Part shown: piece after piece, positions 1 through 11,440 of the stretch | Numbering within the stretch: the stretch's first letter is position 1 | Layout of the letters: each line of letters begins with the position of its first letter | Assembly (NCBI GenBank): GCA_038030265.1 | Contig: CM075937.1 | Location: 4,092,001-4,156,000 of the forward strand | DNA: 64,000 nt | Source of the DNA: Corythucha ciliata | Taxonomy: Eukaryota; Arthropoda; Insecta; Hemiptera; Tingidae | Direction of reading: 5' to 3' | Notes under the pieces: generated by a model | Told to the model about the DNA's origin: nothing | The model's database searches: none | Seen by the model: only the letters and a program-made list of their open reading frames with translations | Program-made: the position numbers and the translations under genes

Positions 1-260
1 ACGACCTTTCAGTTCACATTCTGTTTCAGGGTACGAATTGAACCGATTTCAGCGAGTTACCAGCGCAAGCATTCCACCGCGGACGGAAGCGCAATCGACA
101 GCCCTGAGATCCAAGGAAGAGCCTCGACGAACCCTGAACTCGTTGGGCCCACCTCTGCGAGCCAAATAAGAAAATCGGCAGAATCGAAAAACGCAAAACA
201 ACAACGGTAAAGTATAATGGTGAGCCTTGATGCACGGTGGTCTCAAACTGGGCCTCATAA
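1..260. repeat. Dispersed moderately GC-rich segment, copy 1
   Basis: The segment carries CGCAATCGA followed by a CCAAGGAAGAGC-like stretch. Similar blocks recur near 6861-6905 (CACGCAATCGAAG, then GGCCCAAGAAAGAGC) and near 15955-15990 (GCGCAATCGAA, then GTCCAAGAAAA). The shared spacing suggests an old dispersed repeat. No terminal repeats are visible and the window cuts the left side. Open frames on the minus strand here overlap one another and show no recognisable protein. Confidence 0.3.
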
Positions 261-1928
261 AGTCATTCGTAACTTGAAATTCCTACCCGACTTCCAAGTG
301 CCTAATTTTATTACATTTAGCCCCCACAGTGTGCACACTGATGATGTGTTCCATGAAGTTTTGAGTAGGAAATTTAGGATAAAGCTTCAAATTTTTTAGT
401 TAACACGGCGAGTGCTATACTGAGGGCGAAAACGGTATTGCAATGAGGTATATCGAAAGACGCGTCAAGTTCGTCGTTCTATAGTTTGTTATATGGAGAT
501 TGCGGGTTCGCAGTTGAATAATCTATCCATTCATAGGCTTCAATAGAGTTACACCGATACGGATGAAATGAAATTGCTTCGTGCAACCAATCACTTCGGA
601 AACTTGAGAGGAGGCACTACAACCAGCCGTTAATAATTTTTAATTATCAAGTAAGCACAACCGCTGTTCGAAAGTCATACACCGCTTCGAATCTGTGTTG
701 CTCTCCTTGGAATCCATAATTACGGACACTTTTATAATGCATATACATATTACCTACTTATTACAAACTTTAGATTGCAAGCCTTGACTCATTCCATGCG
801 GAAAATGCAACAAGCCCTCCTTCCTGATTCAAATCGTCTGACGTCAACTAGACCAAGATCAAGGCGGATACATTTAAGAGAGGCTGGAAGATGAAACGCT
901 CATATTTTCTCCGTATTTTTTTTTTTTTATTCCGCTCTTCAAGTCCACCTTAAACTCTCCATCGCGTCTGAGGAAGCTTATTTATTATTCTATGAAAGTC
1001 CCACGGTCCTTACCCGCTTGCTCGTATAGCGTTATTATTGCGGGATCGAGTCTACAGCTTGGGAAACTCCCTTCATTCTCATTCACAGTGTCCGCACGAA
1101 TATTCATAGCGCGTGTGACTCGAAGTGAATGAATGACTGACTTAGAAGAGTTGAAGAAAAAAGAAAGAGATAAAGGTGAAAACTGCAGTTACGAGAACGT
1201 TTTCGCCTTCTGAATTCCTAAGTATAGGAAAGGGGAGGGGGACCGAGGTTGATTGAAAAACTTGTTCTTTTTACACGGACCCAGAATAATGTACGCTAAG
1301 AAAATTTACAAAGCAGCGTCACGTGCGATGTCATTATGGGAATTTTTTTACGCACAGAGGCAAATCTAATTATTAAAAAAAAAAAAAATTAGCAAAAGAG
1401 AAACAAAATAAAAAATGCATGGATTTCCAGGCCTGGAAAATTGACGACCACATGCCCTTAGGAAGTGATGGGGAAGGGAAACGGTTATGTTCAAGAAAAG
1501 AAGCCAAGTTATTGTATACTCCGGTTTTTATGCGCAACTTTACATACGCGTCTCTGGGATGTTAATGTTTACCAAGAAAGGCGAAAATAAAACGGTGGAA
1601 AGAGCCGCGTCGTATATAGCTCCACACCATTTGTGCACAACTTCCTCTTGTTCTGACATTATTATTAAATTGGCATACTGATGTGACAGGGTTTCAACTT
1701 ACTAAATGAAAATTTCAAAGAGACGAGAGATCGAATGAGAATAAGATGATGAAGCGGAGGGGGAGGGTTTTCCTCTAGATCTTATTCGCATTAACCCTAC
1801 AGCTGCCAACATCTTTGCCCATCCCTTTTCCGAAAAGAGCTCCAGTTTACAATTTGCAAGGTGTAACTTGTACCTTCACCGTTATGGTATTCTGAATTAA
1901 ATTTCCAAGCAAATAAATCCAAGCTCAC
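261..1928. other. No recognisable gene or element
   Basis: AT-rich sequence with several short A or T runs (920-932, 1375-1388). No long open frame, no TIR pair and no RNA gene that I can recognise. Confidence 0.6.
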
Positions 1929-1980
1929 CTTTTTACTTCCATGTTCTTATAATGTAAATTGATTTCGCTCGAGGATTTAC
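1929..1980 (-). CDS. Candidate 52-base internal coding exon, unknown protein
   Basis: Read on the minus strand, a strong 3' splice site (pyrimidine-rich tract ending TTTTTGTTTCAG) is followed by 52 bases and a 5' splice site AAAAAG|GTGAGC. Of the three frames only one is open. It completes a split codon with two bases, encodes KSSSEINLHYKNMEVK, and leaves two bases for the next exon. Both splice sites are near consensus. The exon is too short for family assignment, and chance pairs of splice-like sites are expected in 64 kb. No neighbouring exon was identified. Confidence 0.3.
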
Positions 1981-3515
1981 CTGAAACAAAAATGAATGAA
2001 TAAAAATTAAAAAAAGTTTCCCAAGAAGTATCGGTCATTGGAATACAATTTAGCGGGGGAAATGGTTAAAACGTATAATTTTCCGGTCCTCAATGTCTCT
2101 CCCATTTTTAGTGAATTTTGAAGAGCGTGGGTGGATAGGAAAGGTCTTAAATTAGGGGAAAACAGTTCTTACTCTCAAACTAGAATTCAACTGCTGCGTA
2201 TAGTAATACCGTACCATCAAGACTCGAGCTTCTTAGGCATTCGGATAAAATATCTCTACATATAATGTAATCAGCCCCACCACTCGATTCCCCTTCATGA
2301 GATTGCTGTCGATGTCCTTCGAGTCTGAGCTGACTTCATATTTTTTATTACAACCTCATAAAGGCTGAAAAAAGTAGTTTTCGGCTTGTCGTCGGTCTGC
2401 CTGTCACTTTTTTTCGATAAACTGCTTGAAAATGAAAATTTGGCCATTTCTTGGTATCAGAAGCACCAATCTGGCCTTTATTGTTTCGAGAAAAAATAAT
2501 TTTTGTGCAGTAACGACTAGTTTCTGTGGCAATCAGTTAATTTCTGAGGCTTTAGCTGACCTTTAGGCCCCGTGCGCACTATAGGAGAAAAAAAGACGCC
2601 GACTCGCGCGTCGGCGCGGGGGGGTGTTAGCGGCAGATTCTCCAGCTTTTTGTTTGAAATACCTGGGAAATCCCACTTTTATGGTTGAAATAACCGCAAA
2701 ATTGACGCATGTTGCTAACGTTGGGTGCCGTGGCGGTTGGTGGGGAGGGGGGCACTTGGGAGCTGAGCCCAGCAAAAAACAATGTGGCAATTTGCAGTTT
2801 TAAGAGGCAGTGAAGGCGGCTAAGACTTTTTTGAGCAGCAATCGAAGAGCAACGCGCGTAGGTATTCATAATATTTCATTGGATAGGTACAGTTCAAATT
2901 CTGAGCTTTGACATTTCCAACGATATATACAAGAACTGGATTGCTCATCACTGCTGATAAGAATAGCAATCAGTTAAGTTCCCAAATGGATGAGAGGGGT
3001 GGAGTTTCAAAATAAGTACCGTATTGCCATAACTACACAAGGAGAGGGACAGGGTGATTGTTTATCAAGGGACGACCTGCCCCCTCAACGCCCCTCCAAT
3101 CCGCTGTGAGCAATCCAGGTTTATAGAACGACCGATTTGAAGCATTTGTATTATTCACGCCTAGGTCATTTTGACAATAATGTTTGTTCTTTATTTGAAG
3201 CCATTTTCTTCGTTCTACGAGCTTGCCTAAAATTACACTCTATAAAATTAAACTTAAGTTGGTCATGGGAAGACATGATGACACAGGATAACCCCGAAAA
3301 TCAGACTTCTAGCTCCTCCCCCCCCCCCAACCACCATTTTCCACTTTTTTAACGTTTTCAGAGTGGCCAAGAATTCACAAAAACGGGAGACCACAACTTC
3401 CCGACACTGCCTTAAAACGGATCCTATAGATCCCCACCAAATCAGTGACAAAGCAAACCACTCATTTTTTGTTAATTTAAGGGGCGCTGGCGGTCACTCA
3501 TTGACGTAATGGCGG
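1981..3515. other. No recognisable gene; one GC-rich patch
   Basis: Mostly AT-rich. A patch from about 2565 to 2760 is GC-richer and starts TTTAGGCCCCGTGCGCACTA, which looks like a transposon terminus, but no inverted partner is visible. A run of eleven C lies at 3318-3328. Minus-strand open frames at 2563-2869 overlap in two frames and are not convincing. Confidence 0.5.
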
Positions 3516-3978
3516 AAACCGGCCAGTGGCGGCGGAAGTATTTTGGTTCAGGGGGGCGAAAATTAAGGCGCTTCCCCCCTTCCCTTCCCCACCATACCCT
3601 AAACTACCATCACTTCCTTAGTTTTCATCAATAGAAGGTGAAGTGTAGTGTAGTTCTCAATTTTAAGTAAATAGAGGAGGCAAGGTATTGTATGGAGGTG
3701 CCCAATAGTCTTGAATTTTCAGCATTTAGGGAATGATTTGAATGTGGTATACAACGGCCTGATTCTTGATAGGTTTTTGACTAATAATATTTTATTTTTA
3801 TCCCACATGATACTAAAACCGAATTTTACGGCCGCATATGAGTCCCAAAAGTGTCTCTTTTCATGCCTAGGAACTAAATTATTTTTCAAGCGACATGCTC
3901 CGAAAGTAGTCATTTTCTGTACCCAAAAATGTCTGGGAAATTGACCATTACCGCACAGTGACATTCGAGAAATTTTCT

Positions 3979-4012
3979 GTACTAGTCCAGAAAATATTTT
4001 CCGTCCTAGTAC
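3979..4012. repeat. Imperfect 34-bp palindrome
   Basis: GTACTAG at one end and CTAGTAC at the other surround AAAATATTTT, giving a near-continuous palindrome with about twelve of sixteen paired positions. It lies inside the hAT-like element, left of the minisatellite. Confidence 0.6.
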
Positions 4013-4369
4013 GGAGAGTAAATGAACTCGGGATATAACCTCGTTTATGGTCTTCTTAAACTAAAGACACGAGAAGTCAGTAGTCAATTTGTCAAAGTCA
4101 GTTTTATCATTTCCTTGCTGTCGCGTGAAAAAAGTCGTAAATCACTCGTAGGAAGGGGATTTACCTCGCCTCGCCCGCCGGGCTTGTAATGTAATGTACC
4201 GCGGCAAATTTTACGGCGTTTTAGAGTCACGACTTTAGCTCCTGCGTATACATATACTATTATTGATTTCTTAGTTGTTTTTTTGCCACAAGAATATGGC
4301 AAGTATTCGTTTTAAATAATAAACGATAATCATTCGTACTCAAATAAAACAGCAAAGTGTGGGAATGCA

Positions 4370-6000
4370 GGTAGGGGCATAACTAGAAATCCGGATCCGG
4401 GGTTCGGATGGGGGCCCCTGAATAGCTTGAAGATGAAAAATCGCGATTTTCAAGTAGATAATGGCTAAACTCGCTTGTAAAAGTGAGTAAAACGCTGATT
4501 CGCGGCTGAAATTGAGAAAAATTGCTGAAATTTGTGGCTGTTAATATTAAGAAAAAGCGCTAGCTAATTCACAGCTGACATTGAGATAACGCAAAATCAC
4601 GAATTGTTGGGGCGAAATTAGGAAAAGCGCTAGTTTACGCAGCTAAAACTGAGAAAAGCGCTAATTCAAGGATGAAAAAGAGAAAAACGCAAATTCGCGT
4701 CGTCTTGAAAAAAAAAAACACGCTAATTTACAGCTAAAATTGTGATAAAGTGCTACAATTTAGCAACTTTCAAAATCTAGAACAAGCGCAAATTCACAGC
4801 TAAAAGGGAGAAACGCCAACTCAAGGATTCTCGGGGCAACATTGGGACTAAAATTTAGAAAAAGCGCTAATTCACGGGTGAAATAGTCAAAAACGCGAAT
4901 TCGCGTCTAGATAAAAGTGGAGGAAAACTCAGCTAAGGTATGAAAAATTACGATTTTACGGATAAAATCGAGAAAAAACGCTAAAAATCGTAGCTAAAAT
5001 TAAGAAAATGTGCTAATTTACTGCTAAAATTGAGAAACAAAACGCTAATTCACAGCTGAAAATGAGAGAAAACGCCAACTTTAACTTTAAGGCTGAAGTT
5101 GAAAAGCGCTAATTCACGCGCTAAAGATGAGAAAAACGCTAATTCAAGGATAAAAAAGAGAACAACGCGAATTCGAGCCTAAAAATAGAGAAACACGCTA
5201 TTATGATAAAGTGTTACAATTTGGCAGCTTTAAACATTGGGAAAAAGCGCGAATTCACAGAAAACGCCAACTCACGGATTCTCGGGGCTGGGACTGAAAT
5301 TGAGAAAAAGCGCTGCGATTCACGGCGTGAAATAGAGAAAAACGCGAATTTGCGTCTAAAAGTGGAGGAAAACTTTAATTCACAACTAAGGTACAAAACA
5401 TTTCAATTTTGCAGATAAAATCGAGAAAAAGTGCTATAATTTCCAGCTAAAATTAAAAAATGTGCCCATTCACTGCTAAATTGGGGGTAAAAAGGCTAAT
5501 TCACAGCTGAAATTGAGAATACCCCAACTTGCACATTCTTGGGGAACTTTGGGAATAAAATTGAGAAAAAGCGTTAATTCAAGCGGCTAAAACTGTGAAA
5601 AAGCGCTAATTCGAGGGTAATAAATAGAGAAAAACACGAATGGTTTTTTTTTGTAATGGAGAAAAGCGCGAATTTACGGCTTAAATTTAGAAAAATTGCT
5701 AATTTGCGGATAAAATTGGGAAAGAGCACTTAAACGCTACCTAATTTGCGGATTCTTAAGGCAACTTCACGGTAAGAGCTTGTAAAAAGCGCCGATTCGC
5801 AGCTAAAAATGAGAAAATGAGCTAATTCGCGGAAAAAATTGAGAAAACGCACTTTAGAGGCAATTTCGTGGCTAAAATTGAGGAAAATATATTTCAAAGC
5901 TGCAGAAAAGTGTATTTACGGTTTAATTAGAGACTAAAGGGCCTCCTTGAGATTTCCGCCCCGGGCCCCGGACAAGTGTTGTTCCGCCACTGGGTAGCGG
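4370..6000. mobile_element. Nested, degenerate hAT-like element carrying the type I array
   Basis: The right boundary (5992) reads, in reverse complement, CAGTGGCGGAACAACACTTG and so resembles the outer element's terminus. The left boundary at 4378 (CATAACTAGAAATCCGG) is much more diverged but reaches the same TCCGGGG block. Candidate 8-bp duplications are GGTAGGGG (4370-4377) and GGTAGCGG (5993-6000), with one mismatch. The interior is almost entirely minisatellite. The nested assignment is an inference. The alternative is an internal rearrangement of a single element. Confidence 0.45.
4437..5940 (+). repeat. Type I ~30-bp degenerate minisatellite array
   Basis: About 1.5 kb of head-to-tail units with core GCTAATTCGCGGCTAAAAT followed by TGAGAAAAAGC. 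Units are 28-34 bp with many substitutions and small indels, so no two are identical. Spaced partial higher-order units recur (for example GGATTCTCGGGGC near 4825 and 5277). The same family occurs in inverse orientation at 22.9-24.2 and 31.0-32.0 kb and in this orientation at 55.5-56.1 kb. A 71-codon open frame at 5203-5418 is simply the array read in phase. Confidence 0.85.
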
Positions 6001-6200
6001 TGATCGCATAACAAAACAGCGGGTTTGATGCCCCCAGGGTGGAGATGCCCGGTGCGCACCGCACACGCCGCACGCCCCTTGCTACGCCTGTGCTTCATAT
6101 TGCTTAAATTTGGGCTAAAACCCTCTCTCCCCTCCGGGGGGGAGGGTGGCCGATAGGTGGATCGCCCTCCTTTGCCAGATGGCAGGGGTAAAGTGTAGAA
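6001..6200. repeat. GC-rich transposon-end-like fragment
   Basis: Contains GGTGCGCACCGCACACGCCG and then CTTGCTACGCCTG ending at about 6091. The reverse complement of the latter, CAGGCGTAGCAAG, resembles a hAT terminus. I found no matching left end, so this is probably a truncated older copy. Confidence 0.35.
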
Positions 6201-6702
6201 GAAGAATCAATAATATACCTAACAAAAAGTCTGCAGAAAAGTGAAAGATGGGGGGGGGGGCAAATGTTCTAGGCATTGCTATTTTTCATCTTCTCGCAAA
6301 TGATCCAGGGTTTTCGATCTGAGTGACGGTCGCTTGGTCCTCGAATAAGAAGCGAAAAGGATAGAATAAGAACTTTGGGTGCAGTATTCGGGATAGAAGA
6401 ATGGCATTGAAGCCTGTGGTGGGGGCGACGCCCCCCCAGACTATATTCCTGGGGGGGCGGCCGCCCACCCTGCCCCCCGGTTCCGCCGCCACTGAAACCG
6501 GCTGTATTGGTCAATTAAGCGTTGACCGAAGGACTATGATGAAACGAATCAGACTCAAATCGAACCACTTCGAAAAAAATCGCTCAAGGCGAATTCGCCA
6601 AAATGGCCAGCATTTAAAAATTGGACGAAAGCACGCATCTAAATGATTTGACATGGGGGGGGGGATCTGAAAATCAAGGCGGATTTCCGATCAGACGGGA
6701 CG

Positions 6703-6797
6703 TTAAAAAGCCGCCTTGGGCTTCAACCAATCAGAGTGCTCCGCGTTGTGTACTCGAAGCACTCTGATTGGTGGAAGCCCACAGCTCAGCTTTTTAA
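6703..6797. mobile_element. Fold-back element (small inverted-repeat MITE)
   Basis: The left arm (6703-6740) and right arm (6758-6797) are near-complementary: TTAAAAAGC, then GGGCTTC, ACCAATCAGAGTGCT, and the reverse in the right arm. Only about 17 bases separate the arms, so the transcript or single strand would form a long hairpin. There is no coding capacity and no clear target duplication, so the superfamily is unassigned. Confidence 0.65.
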
Positions 6798-6829
6798 GGG
6801 GCTCTCCTCGTGATTCAGGTGTTTTTGAC

Positions 6830-7262
6830 CCGTTTTCAGGGGGCTGCAACGATTTCAACGACGTCCACGCAATCGAAGTCTACGAGGCCCAAGAAAGAGC
6901 ATCGACTTCAGTTTTTTCTAACGAGTAAACTACGCCAAATTGACTCTTTCTTGAACTAGCCATAACACGCGCCATTGTTTTTTGAGAGAGCCACTCATGA
7001 AAAACTGTAATTTTTTGGTAGTAGCCAAAATCCAGTAAAACCCGCAAAATAAGTTTTTGAAGGTGAGGTTAGGAAACTTCACGAAATTGCTTTTTTCTCC
7101 TACGCTTGGCGCAAATGAGCGCCTTTCGTCAATTTTAGACAGAGAGCGTACAGGCGAACGCACCGCCATTTTGTGGTATTGATATGCGAGACATTGATGG
7201 CGCAGTTGTATTTGCGCCCGACCTCCTAGGAGATAATTTTTTCTTTTTGCAAAAATTCCCAA
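6830..7262. repeat. Dispersed segment, copy 2
   Basis: Shares the CGCAATCGAAG and CCCAAGAAAGAGC blocks with 1-260 and 15.9-16.1 kb. A 110-codon minus-strand open frame (6930-7262) covers it but has no recognisable domain, and I do not call it a gene. Confidence 0.3.
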
Positions 7263-7369
7263 ATTGGAATGTTTTCTTTATTAAATATGTGTTTATTTCT
7301 ATTTATTAATTTTTTAAATTGTTAATTGCAAGCACTTAAACTACGAGGGTTAGTGGATAATTCTTGCGT

Positions 7370-7490
7370 AAAGCTGTAGCCGTAGGAGCCTACATTGTCT
7401 GTCTTCCCTCGCTGAGGTTCGTCAAGAACGTACCGGTTTCGGCTGCACGCCATCTTCAGCATGACGCTCCTATACAGCTACCGCTTTATA
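7370..7490. repeat. Short repeat with partial inverted ends and an ACCGGTTTCGG core
   Basis: AAAGCTGTAGCCGTAGGAGC near 7372-7391 is partly mirrored by GCTCCTATACAGCTACCGC near 7466-7484. Between them lie ACCGGTTTCGGCTG (7432-7445) and GCCATCTTCAG (7449-7459). I recall this pair of motifs from dispersed repeats in other arthropods, but cannot confirm it here. Confidence 0.35.
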
Positions 7491-9649
7491 CATCTTTATT
7501 TTCGATACGGGCAATAGGCCAGTCACTTTAAACATCGAAGGTCGCAAAAAATCCGGTACATCTGAATTTTCAGTTTGTTGTTAGGGTAGGCACGAATAGT
7601 GTAAATCCAAGTTTGCAGCTTCGAAAACCCTGTGCTAACTTCAGGGTGCTCCAAAAACCTCAAAATTGTAGGACTTGTTTTGGATTTGGCTTACATATCC
7701 ATAAAAAAGCATCCTACGAAAAAGGTCACTATTACACTTATGAAAGTAGACCAAATTTGCTAAATTTTGTGCCAAAGCGGAGCTCTGTAGATCTAGTAGT
7801 TCACCAGTTATCATTCAAATACGAAAATAAGAGAAATTATTATTTTTTTCGTTTTAGGAGCCATATATTTTAGCTTAAATTGAAGCTGATTAAATTTACT
7901 ATAACTTCATCTCTCAAGACTTCTTCGTAGGATCACTTCTTTAGTCGGTATTTCTCCCGCGAGATGGTCAAAACCTTAAATTCGCACTTTTGGGGAAAAA
8001 TTACCAATTTTTGAAGGGGCGTAGCTTGGGATCAATTAGACTTACAGAGCTTCGCTTGGGCTCAAAATTAAGTAAATTTTGTCCACTCTAAGAAGTATGA
8101 CAGCGTCTTTTTTCGTAGGTTGCACTTTTCCCGGATTCGTACCGTTACAAAAAAATGTTCGCTATATGATATGATGATGATTTTATAGGTACCTACGCTT
8201 ACATAGGAAACAACGGCAACAAGTAATCGATGCGAAACCTCGGCTTAATCTCGTGTCAATCGTTACATTTCAACGTGTTCCAGCCTTTTTGGTGAGGTAA
8301 AATCAGGAAGGGCTTTGTGAAAAGTCTCGGAGAAAAGGCAGCCCCATCAATAGGCACGCCTACCTCTATTCTATCACGCGCAGCAAAGCTTATAGAGCTT
8401 GGTAGAGTGTTTTCGATTTTTCCTCTCTAAACTGTTGCTTAGGAAGCAAGAGATTTCATTATTTTCCCCCACTTAAGAGTCACGGTGAAATAATTAATAA
8501 TGTTACCAAAGCCGGCGAAATAGTTTGAGTTAATTAACTGTATTTCATTGAGTTTTATTTAATAGAAGGTGCCGGGAAATCCCCGTTTAATGCCGACAAC
8601 TTTTTGAAGCACCTGTAATGACCATTTAAAAAAAAAAAAATCTCAGGAGGCATCAATATGAAGGTACGCAAAAGTTTTTTTCGGTATCAAGCCAAGTTTT
8701 TCCCCACTCTTAAACGCGCTACACTTGCGTCACAATCATTGTTGTCACGTTCCGCCCCAACTTACGTACTTCAAATTACCCCCGGCCCCTTCGAACACTC
8801 TTTTCACCTCAATTTCTACGTGTGTAAGAAGTTAAACTTGACCTCTTTTGTGCAACTTTCTTATACACTCGGTGTAAATGTACTCAAGAGTTGCACTTTA
8901 TCCTTCGGCATTAACTTTGCAATGGGGCAAAATGGCTTTATGTTCCTACCTAACTATATACCATTGGCGCTAACTGTATAAATGTACATACGCATACTCA
9001 CACAAAAGAACTTTAAAAGTTGTCCTTAATTTCGTTTATGACGTTGGGTAAATGCTGTCACAAGGTTTGTTGACTTTCACCGATATCACTATGATGTTTT
9101 AAAGATAGTTGAGTGAAGGGGGGGGGGGCTTTCATTAAATGACAGCAAACTAAATTTTCCATTCTCTTCATTATGTGAAATTGTAGATTGTTTGTCTTTA
9201 CTTTCTTATAATTAGGGAAGATACGCTCCTTACACAAAAGACAAAGCTCTTTTTTCCCTTGGTTTCAAAAAATATACAAACAATCCACGAATCACTAGGT
9301 AAAATCGTTAAAACTCACTTACCAGAAAAACTAACTATGTTACGCGGTAATAACTACCCCTCTCTCTCATTTGAAGGCAATTCTTTCGCTTGTTAACGGT
9401 AGGCATCTCGTTGTACAGACTTTTGTTTACCCCTTTTGTTGTCGTTACCGTTTTTGCCCCATTTGTTGGCTCTGATGCCATTTCTTCTCCGTTTTTCCCT
9501 TCGAAACGGATGCGTGCTCAATGCGCCTTGCTACTTCACTACGAAATTACCAACCGCGGCCGGGGGAGAGAAATACATTTTTCACCGCTTGGGTGAACTT
9601 GTGAACAACCCTTTCTCCACCCCCTCATCGCTAATATTTTTCGTTGCAG
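7491..9649. other. No convincing gene
   Basis: AT-rich sequence. A 107-codon frame starts with ATG at 8658 after a poly-A run but has no recognisable domain or codon pattern. A G11 run lies at 9118-9128. No repeats with clear ends. Confidence 0.5.
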
Positions 9650-9752
9650 TAAACTAGAGCGGCGAGCTTGCCTGTATACGGAGGGGAAGGAAGGAAAATC
9701 AGCTGAAATCCGGACGCTACACGGTCCAACGAGTTCTCCTGGAGTTATAATT
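9650..9752 (+). CDS. Candidate 103-base internal coding exon, unknown protein
   Basis: A good 3' splice site (CTAATATTTTTCGTTGCAG, including a branch-point-like CTAAT) precedes 103 bases that end at ATT|GTAAGT, a consensus 5' splice site. Two frames stop at once. The third is open throughout, using one leading base and then 34 codons (KLERRACLYTEGKEGK... ending SSPGVII) and finishing in phase 0. GC content is higher than in the flanks. I do not recognise the family. No partner exon was found on the plus strand nearby, so this remains a splice-signal prediction. Confidence 0.35.
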
Positions 9753-10752
9753 GTAAGTTGCGCAACTCTTCTTTTTAAAAATTTCTCATTTTTACTTTTA
9801 ACGGACTTTTTTTTGTTGGTTTCGTTTATTTTCCTCTACATGCTGAGGGTATTGACCAACTCCGTCTTATGAGACAAAACAGTCATCGAAATCCAATCCA
9901 CAAGGGCTGCCTTTGCAAGACTGACTTCCTACTTTTTATCAGGACTCATCTAGAGCATTCCGTCATGGCAGTTAGTATAGCGCAGAGCTCAATTATGAAG
10001 GACGCGGCTTAAAAACCCTGCGCATTACAAAAATATCGGTTCACACCCCTCTCCCTCCTAATTCTTGTTTCATCTCATTACCCAAGTTTTAATTATTATC
10101 TTTGAAAAATCAATAATGTTCACATTAAATTACCGATGCCGCACCCGCATTAGCGAAACGACGGCGGAAGTATAAAGACTGAAAGTAAATCATTTCAAAT
10201 TCTTTAACGAAAGATTGTTTTGGCGTTTTTAAAACGAAGTTATCTCATAGAATTTATAACCGTGATGAAAATACGAAACATGAAGGCAGAGTGAGGGTGT
10301 CAAGGTGATAATTTAATAAATTAAAGTGAAAATAGGGATGGCGTTAATTAAGGTAGTAGAGTATTTGTGTAAGAAGAAGGGTTGGGAGGTGGGATCAACC
10401 TGTGGCTTGGGTCTGAGGAGAGCTTTTCATGCCTCGTTCAACCTTTCCTTCACCTTAACTGTCAGTCTCATGTTAGACAAAGACTCATTCCTCAATTATA
10501 TTTCGAAATATTTGTTGTTGTAGTTTTTTTTTTTCCTTTTATGATGGAAATTTTATCCAAGCGAAAGAAAGTTAGGAAAAGCGGGGCCAGTTTCAGGTTC
10601 ATCCGTTGAGTGTGCGGAAGAAGAAACATGTATACGGGATGACTAGATCCGCTTGATGTAGACTTGCCTCTCGCTAGCGTAGCGGTTCACCCCCTCCCTC
10701 TAACTATACCACAAATCCACGAAGCGAATGAAATTGAGAAACTCTCCCTTAC
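9753..10752. other. No recognisable feature
   Basis: AT-rich, no long frames with recognisable content and no repeats with clear ends. Confidence 0.6.
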
Positions 10753-10822
10753 CTGATGTTGCTAACTTCTATTCTAGCTACTGCCAGCAACGACGGCTTG
10801 TTGTATAAAGTATAATCCAAGT
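10753..10822 (-). CDS. Possible 70-base coding exon, unknown protein
   Basis: On the minus strand the donor is strong (ACATCAG|GTAAGGGAG). The only frame open to it reads LDYTLYNKPSLLAVARIEVS and on into NI, with a stop a few codons upstream. The best acceptor that avoids the stop is CCTGCGAG, which has a poor pyrimidine tract. The peptide looks protein-like but matches no family I recognise. Confidence 0.22.
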
Positions 10823-11440
10823 CTCGCAGGGTTTAACTTAAGAAGCAATTGAAATCATTATTAAGCTCAACCTCGACTGCAATTGTTTCCTTTCATTTTA
10901 GCTCTGGCCAGTTGGTTAATAGACAAAATACAGAAAGTTGAAAGCAATTAGCTTAATAAATATAACAATTTTTCTTTTTGCTTCAATTATTAGCCTAAAA
11001 CCTTGATGGAAGCTGAAAGATTAAATGTCTATTTGTTGCCCAAGCTGATACAGTTTGCGCCCAAGGCAAAACTGGACTGAATTCAATGACTTGTTATTAA
11101 AAGCATCGCTAGAGAACCTATAGTTACACACAGGTACTGACAATACCCACCATATGTGGTCCTTTAGTGAGGGGAGGGCTTGTGATTGGCTGGTGAGCGT
11201 AACCTACATGACCGGAGCAGCGAATGAGAGATATCAAATGTATTTAATCCCTTTGTGGAGGGGGGGGGACCAAACATGGCGGACTGTCAGTACTCGTAGG
11301 AACTTATAGAGCCTTAGCATCGCTTATGATTATGAATCACTGGATCTCCGGACGTTCAAATGTTCTAATAGCGGAACATGGTTTTGATAAAAATGAAGGC
11401 TCGAGAAGCAGCACTATAGGTCTCCCGAGTGTACGCCATG
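10823..11440. other. No recognisable feature
   Basis: AT-rich sequence with a G9 run at 11260-11268. Nothing else supported. Confidence 0.6.

Larger units (their letters stand above)
3516..6502. mobile_element. hAT-like non-autonomous DNA transposon with target duplication
   Basis: The element spans 3524-6494 (2971 bp). It begins CAGTGGCGGCGGAA (3524-3537) and ends with the exact reverse complement (6481-6494), a perfect 14-bp terminal inverted repeat. It is flanked by a perfect 8-bp direct repeat AAACCGGC at 3516-3523 and 6495-6502. An 8-bp target duplication and TIRs beginning CA are characteristic of the hAT superfamily. No transposase reading frame is present, so it must have been mobilised in trans. 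The interior holds a second TIR-bounded unit filled with a 30-bp minisatellite. The perfect TIR and duplication suggest a relatively recent insertion compared with the heavily diverged interior array. Confidence 0.85.

Noticed and set aside
2565..2760. Transposon-like terminus TTTAGGCCCCGTGCGCACTA
   Set aside because: No inverted partner or target duplication found.
8658..8981. 107-codon plus-strand ORF preceded by AGGAGG
   Set aside because: The Shine-Dalgarno-like string is meaningless in a eukaryote and the peptide shows no family features.
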